DNA from: Artemisia argyi
Taxonomy: Eukaryota; Streptophyta; Magnoliopsida; Asterales; Asteraceae
DNA: 64,000 nt
Direction of reading: 5' to 3'
Assembly: GCA_030686995.1 (NCBI GenBank)
Contig: CM060697.1
Location: forward strand, 100,144,147-100,208,146
Part shown: positions 35,862-48,569 of the stretch, in pieces
Layout of the letters: the number at the start of each line of letters is the position of its first letter
How positions within the stretch are numbered: position 1 is the stretch's first letter
Program-made: the position numbers and the translations under genes
The notes under the pieces: generated by a model
What the model was told of the DNA's origin: nothing
What the model saw: the letters and a program-made list of their open reading frames with translations, nothing else
Database searches by the model: none

Positions 35862-37736
35862 GTTGATGAGAAAATACTTGTAAGCCTGTAAATGCACAAA
35901 TATGAAAATGTATTACGTTTTGAATTATATTAGTTTAGTGTAATGCAAAATCAAGAGAAACATATATTAGGCAATGATATGTTTTTTATTTGTAAGTTAC
36001 ATATAATATCTTTTAAGATGATTACACAAAATCGTTATGTTCAATATATCATGCATAATTTGCATCTAAGTAAATGTTTTCTTAAAATAACTTATAACAC
36101 CTTTTATTCTTCATAGTAAAAGTATATATTTTTGTTTTCCCGTAGATAAAATTTAGAGTATCAGTTATATGTAAAACTACTCGTCATTACAAAAGCAAGT
36201 TGGTGTTGATATATGTGAGAATACTTTTGGTCTCATTAAAGCCTATAATCACCATTTTGATATTGTTACAAAAAATTTTAAAAAACAAATCTCTATTTTG
36301 ATAATATCCTCCAACTGAAAACGTACTCAATAGTCAATGATTTTAAATCTTTGATTTGTTATTACACATACCAGCACATATTAGAAGATACTGATTTACT
36401 TGCATGTTATAAAATATAAGTGTAATAAAAACTCTTTATTTAATGAGAAAACTTGTAAAACCTTCCATAATGATTACAAATTTGGGCAATTTGTGCCACT
36501 CGGTTAGATTTTCAATTAAGACTTGATTATCTCATTCAAAGAGATATAGAAGTATCTCTCATCAAATACCAAAAGTCATCTTCTTGATCACAATCCTTCA
36601 ACCATAACCGTCACATCAAAAGGTAATTTTTTTTTTAATTTCTTTTATGTTTCATACGTTTGCACTGAGTAATGGTTTACGATAATGATTGGAAGAAATG
36701 TAATAAGCGATGTTGACCGAGTAGAAAAGTATCTAAAAATACTTGCATGTTATGAATCCCATATAGTTTTTGATATTATAGTCTGATCTACACCATTTTG
36801 CCGTTTGATTTAGTTTTGCTTCAAGATTATTGTTAGATTCAATGTATTGGTAGATTTGTGATGTTGTACAGTATGAGATTATGTTGGCACAAAGGTTTGT
36901 TTTAAGTTAATAATGATAAATAGATTATGGGTTATACATGTACACAAAGTAATTAATCATAATCATATCTTATTAGTTGAAAGTTTAGATGACCAGGCTT
37001 TAGCTTATTGATTAATTTAGGTTGATGGTGTGAAAAAAATAGGTTCGGAGATTAGTCTATAAAAAGAAGTTGAATGTGATTAGTCGCCTAAATATTAGGT
37101 GGTATATAAGTTGTAGAATCTATTATGGCTTTTGTTTACTTTCTGCTTCAATATGCCTGTTAGAATCTATTATGGATTTTGTGCTTATAAGTAAATAAGT
37201 TGAATTATTAGGTTATTGTTTCATATATGCTGATTTTGTGCTTATAAGTATGCTTCAACAATAAGAGATGTCTATGTTTAGGTTGAAATGTAAACGGCAA
37301 TAGCATATACAACTGGTTGTCATACACATTAGCTTATTTAGCGCTTTAAGGAAGTCAGTAGGAGTTAGTATTTGTTACCTATTGCATTATTCTGTGTTTA
37401 ATGTTTCCAAGAGAAGTTCATAATGATGGTTTAACTTTATTAGATATGTTAAATTGTATGGAACGTTGGTGAATAAGATGGTTGCCGAATATCTATTCAC
37501 CATATGTTATCAGTTATTAGAGAATCTAATAACACTTTCATATGAGTAATACAATCTACAATATAATGTTGAAGAATCGTTTTTGGATTGAATCTATTAA
37601 AGCATTTTGATACTTGTTCGTTGAAAAATGTTGTTATATGTATAGATGTATGATAAGTACTGTAATAGAATGTCATACTCAGTTTTGAATTTGATAATAT
37701 GTTGACAACATAATCGGTGTGACATTATTAAATAGG
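35862..37736. other. Divergent intergenic region, promoter side of both the acidic-protein and B3-like genes
   Basis: The acidic-protein gene starts leftward at 35861 and B3-like gene A rightward at 37737. The block 36060-36290 is copied at 40300-40510 ahead of B3-like gene B (shared CCCGTAGATAAAATTTAGAG and TATATGTAAAACTACTCGTC), so this promoter-side DNA was duplicated with the gene. No coding exon was seen. Confidence 0.55.
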
Positions 37737-39428
37737 ATGGCCATGCAGTTTTTAGTCGAGGCAAACAGAAGAAACATCAAAAGACAACAGGTATTTTATT
37801 ATTGGAATAAGTATATACCTTATTACTTTATTAGTACAACTTACAATATATATACTGACGACGATTTTGAATGACAGAAGCTTCCTACGCTTTTTAGCGA
37901 AAGATTGTCTCCGAAACATAGCTGGATATACTTAATAAACAATAAGGGAACAAAACACAAGGTTTACTTGAAAATGTGTGCTGGTCAGTTGACGTTGTAC
38001 TCACATGAATGGAAGAAGTTTTTAGAAGACAGTGGATACCGGAACATACACATGTTTCATTTTGTTCGTGAAGAACAGGACTTGTACTATGTGACGGCGT
38101 ACAACAATTATGGCTTTGAATGCAACGGCTACAACCTGGCGGACGTAGGTTATAGACAGATCAGATGCCTGCTTACAGTGGAACATAGGGCGCTTGCACC
38201 GGTAATTCGTAACTTATAAGCTTTAGATAATATATATAGATTTGAAATCTTAGTTTACCCAAAATATTTGCTGACAAATTATTTTATAAAAATAACTGTT
38301 TCGTAGTTCATTCCATGGGGTTTCTTGGTAGAGAATGACAATCCTCAATATCGCATTCTTGTGGGTGGGACAGAGGTAGCAACTGTGACTCGTTCTAAGG
38401 TTGAGATAGAGGATCAAAAAGTGTATAATGTCCATGTGTTTGGAGGACCGGGATGGAAGCAACTAATCCAATCTCAAAACATCGTTCCTGGGACAAGAAC
38501 GGTTTTCACTAACTTATGGAACAATCGTCTTTCACCAATGGTATTTGATGGGGATGGGTTCGGGACGCGTCATGAGGTTGTTCAACGTATGGAACTCAAC
38601 TATCTAAAACCATTTGTGAAAAGTCCAGTAGAGACTAAAGGTATGTTGCGTAAAATACTGTTGTTAAGTATACATAGGTATTTGTTAAATTTTAAAGTTT
38701 GAGTATGATATTTCTAATTTTTATTTGTTTACTTCAAATATAGAATTGAGGCTTGAACACATGTGTGAATGGGAACATCATGAGATGCACGATGATGAGA
38801 ATGATGTCTTTTATGCTCCAATTCTGGCCTATGTCACAGACAGAGGACGTTTGGTAAGTAATACATACATACAGATTTATAATATGATTGATCATTCATG
38901 TTAACGATTGTGAGTAAATAGTACAATAGATGCCTATAGTTAGTATGTTGATGTTTGATATAATACATCAAAATAGACGATAAACCTTGAGATATGTTGG
39001 ACCATTATGCAATGACATTATATTTTTGACCATTAGAATTTTAGTTGATGGACATATTTAATCTGTTGACTATTGGTTGGAAAAACAATATAAAGGTGAG
39101 TTTATTGGTTAACAATAACGATCTTGTATGAATGCAGAACATATTCCATAAGTTTGTGAAGTCCCATCATATGTGGAAGTTCCATAACGCAGTCCTCAGA
39201 TTTCAAGATAAGGACTTCTATGTGGATGTTGATCTGGAAAGCCACAGTGACAGGCCAAAAAGCAAAAACCATATTACGATAAAATGCAGATGGAAGGATA
39301 TTGTTGCAAAGTGTGGTTGGGCAAGAGACAAAATGGTACGTTTCAAACTGGTCGAAGAAATCCCAGATGTCTCATCTTCGGTGCATTCCCGTAACCCAGT
39401 TATGATTCCACTCTTCCACATGTGTTAA
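37737..39428 (+). CDS. B3-like (DNA-binding pseudobarrel) protein, copy A, 370 aa
   Basis: Five exons: 37737-37790, 37878-38201, 38307-38640, 38744-38853, 39138-39428, all with GT-AG sites and continuous phase. Exon 2 shows a B3-like pattern (WIYLINNKGTKHKVYLKM, YSHEWKKFLEDSGY, MFHFVREEQDLYYVTAYNNY). Exon 3 has a second similar unit (RILVGGTEVATV, GGPGWKQLIQSQNIVPGTRT, LSPMVFDGDG), and exon 5 a possible third (WKDIVAKCGWARDKMVRFKL). B3 and related pseudobarrel folds bind DNA in plant transcription factors. The assignment rests on pattern only and is moderately sure. The gene lies on the opposite strand to all other genes of the surrounding Helitron. Copy B has the same exon lengths apart from small in-frame changes. 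Confidence 0.78.
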
Positions 39429-40874
39429 GAATCTACCTCATGATGCACCAAACTTTGTTTCTTTGTTTTAAGTATTAATCTTTTGTGGTTAGACATCGTT
39501 AACAGTATCTACTTGGAACATCGTATTTGTGTTTAATGTTTTGGTAATTTGCTTCAGAGAAGCAGCAAACTGTGGAAATGACTATCATTAGATGGCAATG
39601 AACAATAGATGCATAACTATTTATGATATATTTTGAATGGCAAATGCAGAAATAATAACTGCATTTGGTTTGAAGATTGTTATTTTGAATATGATTGTTT
39701 TCTTGTTTATAAAATCTATTTATTTCTACAGTTGAGTTCATTTCCTTTACAACATATATGCGAATAAAGACAGAATCATGTCAAATGAATTATAGTAATA
39801 CAAAAGTACTCAAACCTATTTAAACTTAATTGAATTACATTGTTCTTTTGAATATGATTGTTTTCATGTTTATAAAATCCATTATTTCTACATTTTTTAG
39901 ATGGGCCATTATGATGTATGTTTCTAAAAGCTAACCAATTTTAAAAAGCTAAACTCTTTAATTTTTTTTTATATTATAATATACTTTTGACATTATCTAT
40001 TCGGCCATTTGCAAGCACCTTATAAACAGGGCAACAACAGTTGTCCGGTAATATGGTTAAGTAAAAATCAATCTATATAATAATTGGAATCATTTATTTC
40101 TTAAATACTTGAAATAATATGGTTACCACTCAACTTTTATTTCTTAAATACTTGAAATAAATAATCCTACTTATAAAAATTAGTTTATTGCATAATCTTG
40201 GCCAATAAATAAATATAAAACAGTTGATAATCAGAATGAACCAATCTATATTGATTTTAGACCATTGTTTGAATAGTCACTTATGTTTTCTTAAAATAAT
40301 TTGCATCTAAGTAAATGTTTTCTTAAAATAACTTATAACACCTTTTATTCTTCATAGTCAAACTATATATTTTTGTTTTCCCGTAGATAAAATTTAGAGA
40401 ATCAGTTATATGTAAAACTACTCGTCATTCCAAAAGCAAGTTGGTGTTCATATATGTGACAATACGGCTGGTCTCATTAAAGCCTATAATCACCATTGAG
40501 ATATTGTTAAAAAAAATTTGTATTTTATTTGTATATTATACCTAATTTGTTATTTATTATATGAAACAATGTTTTACATGTATATAATGATACTATCTAA
40601 AACATGTATTTTTTTTGAACATGTTAAAAGACTAAATAAAAAGAAGATCTTATTACATTGCTTGTTATAGTTTCTATAATTATAATGATTACATGCAATA
40701 CTTTTTATTTTGAACATTGATTACATAATATACACTGTTATAGTTTCTATTGTAACATTAAATCCTCATTATCATAAAATCGATCATAACCACCAATAAT
40801 TCATCTCTCTAAACAAAAACCGCCGCCATCTCTTTTGCGAAGTTATCCGATCATCTAAACAGGTTTTTTTTTTG

Positions 40875-40905
<31 letters not shown>

Positions 40906-42083
40906 CTATTTTGGTTCATACATCTTCTTGATCATTTGGTAGCAATGTCATACACGATATTCAGTGAGTATGAAAGTCTCTAAACCTATTTGCATGTATA
41001 TAATCGGATATGTTTTACCGAAATTAAGTTTGGTGACTCTGTTATTGCAGTTTTTTTATGTAGTAGGTTAAAGATGATTGATATGAATAAATCTATTTTG
41101 GGATTTCACTAATCGAGTATATCGAATAGTAGAGATTTATGATGTTGTACATTATGAGATTATGTTTAGGCAAAAGTTTATGATATGTAAGCAATGATCA
41201 CGTGATTATTTGTTGTACATGTATTCAAAGTAATTGATGATAACCATAGTTTATTAGTTTAAAGTTGAAATGGTCAGTGATTAGGTTATTGTTTGATTTA
41301 GGTTTATTTTGTGTTAATTTAAGTAGAATGGGAGATTGGAGATGTATATATTTAAGTTGAGATGTTAAAAGGAACACCATATACAACTGTAGTTGTTAGA
41401 AATGATCATCTTAATTGAGTTCTATACTTAGTATCCATTAGCTATTGTAATATGGTGTGTTTAATGTTTTCAAAATCTAAAACATGTGATGATAATACTT
41501 GAGTAGTTACGTTCACTTGTTTGGAAAGTTTGTCATAATGCTACAACAGAAGCTGTGTCATGTTTTAGATTACGTCTCTACCAAATATGATAATTTCACT
41601 TGTTAATGCTACTTAGAAGGTATAAGTACAATAAAAGAGGTATATGAGTATAGATGTATGAATAAGGTAAAATTTAGTTAATAATGTTGTGGTTAGATTT
41701 GTTTAATACTATGTAGTATTCAGTTTTGAATGTAATACTATGAATATCTATTGTAATATGGTGTGTTTAATGTTTTCAAAAGAAGTTCACATGGGATGAT
41801 ATTACTTCAGTAGTTACGTTCACTTGTTTGGAACCTTTGTGATAATGCTATAACAAAAGACGTGTCATGTTTAGATTACGTCTTTAACAAATATGATGAT
41901 CTAACTTGATAATTATACTTAAAAGGTTTAAGTACTATAAAAGAGGTATATTACTATAGATGTATGAATAAGATAAGATTTAGTTAAAAATGTTGTGGTT
42001 AGATTTGTTAAATACTATGTAGTATTCAGTTTTGAATGTAACACTATACTGACAATGTCAACGTCGTGTTTGTATTAAACAGG
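39429..42083. other. Spacer between B3-like copies A and B, partly duplicated
   Basis: Holds the 3' flank of copy A (related to 44190-44700), the promoter-side duplicate at 40300-40510, and a poly(T) run at about 40864-40905. Around 41440-41720 and 41745-42050 a stretch of about 310 bp is tandemly repeated (ATGGTGTGTTTAATGTTTTC, TAGTTACGTTCACTTGTTTG, TTGTGGTTAGATTTGTT). No exon was recognised. Confidence 0.6.
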
Positions 42084-43598
42084 ATGAGCATGCAGTTTTT
42101 AGTTGAGTCAAACAAAAAAAACATCCAAACACTCCAGGTATTTACTTTTAATAATACCTACATACCTTATAACTTAATTAGTGTAACTTATAATGTAGAT
42201 ACGAATTAATAGCTTGAATTACAGATCCTTCCAAAATTCTCTAAGGAAAGATTGTACCCGAAAAAGAAATGGATATATTTAATACATAATAGAGGAACGA
42301 AACATAAGGTTTTCTGGAAAGTGCTTGCCGGTGATATTGTGTTGTACTCGCATGAATGGAAAGACTTTTTAAGAGACAGCAGATACAACAACGCCGCGAC
42401 ATTACATTTCGTACGTGAGGAAGAAGACTGTTACTACGTAACAGGGTACTACAATGAAGGGCACGAATGTAATGGATACGACCTTGCTTTGGCAGGTTAC
42501 AGACAACGTCGATGCTTGGTGAGTGTCGAACAACCTCAACAATCACCGGTAAGTCTTTAAGCTATATATATTACATTGTTTCAGTTTATTGAAAATATTG
42601 CTTATTTTTAATTTTGGCGCGTAACTTTCTTTACAATGTCATTCATTTGAAGGTCATTCCTTGTCATTTCCTTAAAGAACCTAAGAATGAAGATTTCACA
42701 GTTCTTGTGGCTGGCGTGCCGTTAGCAGCTTTGACTCACCGTGAAATTGAATTAGTTGAAGAAAAGAAACACGTGCACGAATTGGGAGGACAGGGATGGA
42801 GTTTCTTGGTACATGAGTTAGGTTTGATTGGTGGCACAAGAGTGATATTGACTAATCTACTCAACAATACTCTGTCACTGATGCCATTTGATGAGTCCGG
42901 GATGGAAATGAGGTCTGAAATTGTACCACGTATGGAGCTGAATTGGAGAAAGCCTTTCAAGAGAAGCCCGATAGATGAAGGTATGTTAATGAACGTGTAC
43001 ATGTAAACTGTCGTAATATTTTAAACATGAAGTATCATTAAAAAAAAAATGTTTTTACTTCCTTTTGAAATGAAGATGAACGAATGAAGCACATATGTGA
43101 AAGGGATGGATGCACGGAGCACAATGATGAGAAACACTGTTTCTATGCTCCGGTTCTTGCCTATGTGACGGACAAAGGTCGTTTGGTAAGTGGTTGAAAC
43201 CTTATTTATTCCAGCTGTTACTAACGTACTTGCATTGATATATACTTGAAAACATTCTTAAAAGAATATACACATTACTATAACTACGTTTATTTTCATT
43301 GTAGACCATACCCTATACTTTTGTCAAGTCACATTCAATGTTCAAGTACCATAATGCTATACTCCAATACCATGATGGACTACAGTTTTATGTGAATCTC
43401 GATCTAGAATATCACAGCGATCGACCTAACTCTAAAAATCATGTGACAATCAAGACAATTTGGAAGACCATAGTTAGTCAGTGTGAGTGGGATGATGACA
43501 AAATGGTGAGGTTCAAACTTGCTGAGTATGTGAAAGACGATCAAGTTTCATTGCCTAACCGTGACCCAATTATGATTCCAGTGTTTCTCATGTGTTAA
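42084..43598 (+). CDS. B3-like (DNA-binding pseudobarrel) protein, copy B, 369 aa
   Basis: Exons 42084-42137, 42225-42548, 42653-42980, 43076-43185 and 43305-43598 mirror copy A; the first, second and fourth exons are identical in length. The N-terminus MSMQFLVESNKKNIQ parallels MAMQFLVEANRRNIK of copy A. Exon 2 keeps WIYLIHNRGTKHKVFWKV, YSHEWKDFLRDSRY and LHFVREEEDCYYVTGYYNEG. Exon 3 keeps GGQGWSFLVHELGLIGGTRV. Exon 5 keeps TIWKTIVSQCEWDDDKMVRF. Clear amino-acid divergence from copy A with frame, length and splice sites preserved implies that both were under protein-level constraint after duplication. Function unknown beyond the likely DNA-binding fold. Confidence 0.78.
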
Positions 43599-43954
43599 AA
43601 GATATGCTCATGTTGTCCAAAGTTTATGTCTTTGTTTCATGTAGTAAGGTATTATGGTTAGGATCTTCTAAGTACTTGGGTTAATGACTTTGTTGTTTTG
43701 CGTTTTGTGTTATGTGATGAATAGCAGCCGGAAATAGTGGCAATGGTTTGTAAAATTCTGAATATTTTTATTTTCTTGTGTATGAAAGTATTTTTATTTA
43801 AACACATGATTTTATAGGCCATTGTGTTAAACAATCAGGGATATGGTTTTACTTTAATAGGTGGTGTGGACTTGAGTTTTTTGAAAACATATTCATTTTT
43901 AGGCAATTATGTTATGTGCATATGGGCTTAGTTTAATTGTTGGTGTGAACTTGA

Positions 43955-44180
43955 ATTTCCGGTTGATGTCTCAAAAGAAACATCGCAAGACAACAGGTAT
44001 TTTGATATGCAAATCCACAGTTACGGTAAAATGCAGATGGAAGTATATTGTTGCAAAGTGTGGTTGGGGAAGAGACAAAATGGTACGTTTCAAAGTGGTT
44101 GAATAAATGGAAGATGTCTCAGCTTCCGTGCATTCCCGTAACCCAGTTATGATTCAACTCTTCCACATGTGTTAAGAATC
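43955..44180 (+). pseudogene. Collapsed third B3-like copy (exon 1 fused to exon 5)
   Basis: The start (AAACATCGCAAGACAACAGG) corresponds to the end of exon 1 of copy A and its donor. The sequence then jumps to the middle of exon 5 (KCRWKYIVAKCGWGRDKMVR), followed by a TAA after VVE where copy A reads VEEIP. The 3' flank to about 44700 also matches the flank of copy A. Exons 2-4 are missing. Confidence 0.75.
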
Positions 44181-44969
44181 TACCTCATGATGCACACAAC
44201 TTTGTTTCTTTGTTTTAAGTATGTACTTGGAACATCGTATTTGTGTTTAATGTTTTCGGTTATGTGCTTCACAGAAGCATCAAACTGGGCAATGAACAAT
44301 ATGAATAACTATTTACAGATTATTTTGAATGGCAAATGCATAAATCGTAAGTGCATTTGCTTTGCAGACTGTTATTTTGAATATGATTGTTTTCCTGATT
44401 ATAAAATCTTTTTATTTCTTCAATTGTTAGTATGGGCCATTATGATGTATATAATAATCGGATTCATTTTTTATGGTTCAAATGATTTTGGTTACCATTC
44501 AACTTTTATTTCTTAACGACTTGAAAGAAATAATCCTATTTATAAAAATTATTTTTATTCCATAAACTTAGCCACCAAATAAACTTTAAACAGTTGATAA
44601 TCACAATGAACCAATCTATATGGATTTTAGACCAATGTTTGAATAGTGATTTATGCTTTTATTTCTACAAAGATAAATGATATGTTACGAATATGTGACG
44701 AAAATCAATATAAACATTTTTATGCATAATGACCAAAATCTAAGATATCAATTTGGTATGCCGTTTCAAATTTCAAAATCTCTTGAACCATAATTCAAAT
44801 GCAACAACCAATTGTCTAAAAAGTGATTGGGACTCCCCAATCACAAAAAGATGAAAATAAAATTGTCTAAATGCAAAATCCATCCACAATATGTTTTGAA
44901 CAAATATCCATAAAACCAAATTCATTTCATTTTTATTATTGTAGTTCGTCCCTATTCTGATGCAAAGCT

Positions 44970-47817
44970 TCAAGGATTCTTCTCCACTTTTATGTCCACA
45001 ATTTGCCTTTTGGTCTTTGAACACTCAGTGCTTGGTTCCGCATCACAAGCCCGTTTACCGCTACTGGTCTTTGCAGGAGGACTTGTGGCGGTACTTTTCA
45101 ATACGTTGGTTGGTGTAACAGTCTCATCGGTTTGGGATTCAAGATCCTGCAAGTAAGTGGATCTTATATTATTACATGTGGTACCTAAAATAATTATCTT
45201 ATACTACATGTATGAAGGACTAATGACTTACCAAGGCAGATATCCCTATACACTTAGAACTTGTAGCCTCGCTATCCTGTTATTTTAAGATGAAACAAAA
45301 TAACATGTTATATGTCGTTTCAATATTACATTTTGGTTTTTCATTTTAAACAATGTATATATTACCTTCATGGGTGTAACAGATGACGTAAGAGCACTCA
45401 GAATATCAACATCATCCGAAAGACGCAAGACAGTAAATACAGGCAACATCTTCTTCTGATTGTATTCATCAATAGACACTTTAAACGCAAGCCTTTTTCC
45501 TACCAATTCGGTGATTTATTTTGGGAACACTTGTTGATCAGCACTCTACATATCAATTTGTATTATTGTCAGATGATATGTACTAAAAAACATCCTTATG
45601 AGAATTTTATTTGTAAATTATATTATAGAATATATTTACCTTCAATCCATACTTTTCGCAAAGTTGGTATGCTGATCTACCTGTTAAGGATTGCACTTCG
45701 TCGTTGAACAGAGACAGGGACATTGTGCCAGACTCATCTTGAACACGGACTTGAAGGCGAAATCTACATACAATGTATTTTTAAACCCCAATTTATCTAC
45801 CTATTCAAATCCAATAACTGTGCAGCTTTAAAATTGTAATGGTTCATTTAAAAAACGTCAACTTACATTGATTTTATGCCTTTAACAATCTCATTGCACT
45901 TGGTGCATCTCCACTGATCAGAAGTCACACTCATTTTACTTGAGCTATCATCATCAAGATCAACAAACTCGCTATCTTTCACCACTTTCTTGCTACACTT
46001 TCTGCAACCCAAATACCACCATCCCTCCTCTTCTTGTATAGCGATGATCGTTCCAACAATAACGGAAGCGATGTTCTGTAAACAATGCAAATAGATATAA
46101 TAAACCTTAATATTCTTTAACTCTATTAATGACTGCCGTATTTGAGATTTGCTGTACCTTTTCAACATCCAACAGCTCAACAATGTTTTTAACAGGATAC
46201 TTATTTAGAAAATCATCCTTCGTCGAGAACTTTGACCCAGCAGAAATACGTGATGCTGTGTTCTCAGACGGTTCAGCAACTTGTCTTGAAAACAACCTAA
46301 ATCGAAATTCAATTAACTCAAATTTCTATAACTTACTCATATGTATTTTTTAAATTGCCTGTTGTGTTACCTTAACCTATATTCTTCAACCTCTCTCAAT
46401 TCATCTTGCTCAATGGGTTGAGCAGCATTGAACAGAAACAGTTTTGTTCCATGATAACCGTTTTGGACACACATCTTACCTATACAAATACAAATTAATA
46501 ACTTTAGTATTTTCCTTTATATGCTTAAACATATTACCTAAGATATAATAAAAGAGGTGATAAGATGTTACCGTCCCAAGCTTTCATCATTGCCAATGAT
46601 AGAACAATCATGATATTACCATGATCCACAGTTGCGTTCAAAAAGTCATTGAATTGTTGTGCAAATACACCCCACAACGTAGAGTTGAGTTCATTTCCTC
46701 TACAACATATATAAGGATAAACAAATAATCATGTCAAATGAATTATAGTAATAAAAAAGTACTCAAACCTATTAAAACTTAAGTTAATTAGATGGTAATA
46801 AAGGGATTATAGTAATTACTCAGCATCAATAAGAGTCAATGGCTTCTTTTTTCCCTTGTTCCCATTCTTGTCAAAATGATCCAAATCTTGACATGCAGTG
46901 ACATGACCAATTACATCTGCTCGAATAAGAAACACAAATTCTTTAATACACATTATACCATTTGAAGGAAGTCAGCCTAGCTACCCTATCTGTATTCGAA
47001 TATATACATTAATAAGTATTCAAAGGCCTTAAAGCTACAATCAAACTATTCCTATAAAAACTATGTAATGTCAAGCTATACATTAATACATCTATTTTAA
47101 CTAATAACATAAGGTTTGATTGTAGTTTCAATCTAAACATTAATAAGTATTTGTTTCTATTCTATTGTTGACATTTAAATAATATAAATTAAATTACATA
47201 CCAAATTGGCCATCTTCTTCCATCTGCAAATCGGTGATGGATTTGTAGCCTCTAAAATCAAATCCATACATAGACCCAGTGAAATCATTACAGGGCTCAC
47301 ACAATGTATTGCTCAGAAAGCTGAGACGTAAAGCATTTTTAACCATCCTATACTTGGGTTGGATTTCCCCAAGTGAGTATCTTTCGAGCTTGACAGCAGC
47401 GCCTTCAACCAACTTGTGCTTGAATTGATTCACATTCGCCATCCTGCAGGTGGCCTGCATTTTCGTATTCTGCACAAAAAGAAGAAGATTAATTACGAAA
47501 AACATAGTAAACTTTAATAAGACACTACAAATTAAATTGGTAGCTTTGTCCTCTAACAATAGCTCCATATATAACATAATACGTGGGCAGCTTTGTCCTC
47601 TAACAATAGCTACCCATACCAAATCTATGTGTACCAAAAAATTACACATAAGGAAACGTATGCTTACATTTTCATCCATAAGTACCATTTCAAGATTTTT
47701 GACATGCGGCTTATTGTAAATTTCTTGAGTCCAACACCTTAAAACACGGACTCTCAAGGTAATGTTGTCCTTGACAGCCGATAGGTCTTTGATATAACCT
47801 GACACAAACACAGCCAT
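44970..47817 (-). CDS. RPA1-like (replication protein A 70-kDa subunit-like) Helitron protein, with in-frame stop near the 3' end
   Basis: Eleven exons: 47817-47668, 47469-47202, 46916-46820, 46699-46572, 46479-46371, 46296-46158, 46075-45867, 45763-45640, 45545-45366, 45276-45232, 45146-44970. Order: an OB-fold (RVRVLRCWTQEIYNK, LEMVLMDEN, MQATCRMANV), a second OB-fold (DVIGHVTACQDLDHFDKNG, LNSTLWGVFAQQF), and a zinc-ribbon third OB-fold with CRKC and CTKC (about residues 321-357) and RLQVRVQDESGTMSLSLF. RPA1-like genes are known passengers of plant Helitrons and would bind ssDNA during rolling-circle replication. A TAA at 45518-45516 cuts the frame after about 417 residues; the frame then continues with typical sequence (TELVGKRLAFKVSIDEYNQK) to a basic tail and TGA at 44970, about 540 residues if read through. 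Confidence 0.85.
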
Positions 47818-48418
47818 AGCTTTTTAATTTTTAGATGAGAAAAAAAAGAGAAAAGGATGATGTGGGCAGCTAACACTCTACATTCATGGGGATTATATAG
47901 GATCTAAACCATCACATAACTTGACTAATTCGGAATTTCAAAAAGGCAAGTATTGAATTTCCTATCATTATCATATTAGGGTTCATAAAAAATAATTACA
48001 ATTAAATTTAAAAAGTCAAATTAAGAGACTTACATGAGATAAATGGAAATGCCAGGGATCAATTAGGGAGAAAAACCATATCAATCAACATGAATGGTAT
48101 ATTACTTTACAAAAATAAGTCAATCGGGCATCATTGAAACTGAAAATTCATTCAAAAACGCGTTTCAACTTAATGTATCCGGTTGATTTTGAATGGTAGA
48201 GGAGCGTAGCATTGAAGATCATTAATGCTCTTGAATCCTTTACAAAAATATGAAGGGTATGAAGGTTATAGGAGCGTATATTTGAATGAAAGAGGAGCGT
48301 ATACCTTGAATGCTCTTGATGACTTTACTAAAATAACCCAAAAACCTTAAACATACCTGCTCCTCATTAAACACCTTACAAAAATAACACAAAAATGAGA
48401 CTTATTTGACTTTTAGAG

Positions 48419-48545
48419 GTGTAATTAATTTTATTTTTTAATGCATATGCTTTAGGGAGCTTGTACAATTGCTCTAATTATGGAATTTTTTAGGTGTAAT
48501 TAATTTTATTTTTTAATGCTCCTGCTTTAGGGCGCTTGTACAAAA
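48419..48545. repeat. Tandem duplication at the Helitron 5' end
   Basis: TTAGGTGTAATTAATTTTAT followed by TTTTTAATGC, TGCTTTAGGG(A/C)GCTTGTAC occurs twice, about 68 bp apart. It is within about 150 bp of the giant Helitron 5' terminus. Confidence 0.75.
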
Positions 48546-48569
48546 CCTTATTTTATTAGTTAAAATAGA

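Larger units (their letters stand above)
22085..48569 (-). mobile_element. Giant minus-strand Helitron, about 26.5 kb, with RepHel, RPA, acidic-protein and B3-like genes
   Basis: The 3' end (low coordinates) reads on the minus strand as hairpin ACCCGGTGTCAACGGGT (22112-22096), then CTTTAAGCTAG, with host T at 22084. The 5' end reads A/TCTATTTTAACTAATAAAA starting at 48569. Removing the element restores an A^T site inside the head of another Helitron. Minus-strand genes in order: RPA1-like (47817-44970), acidic protein (35861-34254), small protein (33657-33161), RepHel (32751-24899), small protein (24203-23655). Plus-strand B3-like genes lie at 37737-44180. Lesions in RepHel and RPA suggest that the copy is no longer autonomous. 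Confidence 0.7.

Noticed and set aside
37737..37790. Treating exon 2 of B3-like copy A (first Met at 37905) as the gene start
   Set aside because: An upstream exon with a good donor and an N-terminus conserved with copy B (MxMQFLVExN) makes 37737 the better start.
42206..42546. Minus-strand open frames opposite B3-like copy B exon 2
   Set aside because: Antisense shadows of a conserved plus-strand exon; the plus frame matches copy A.
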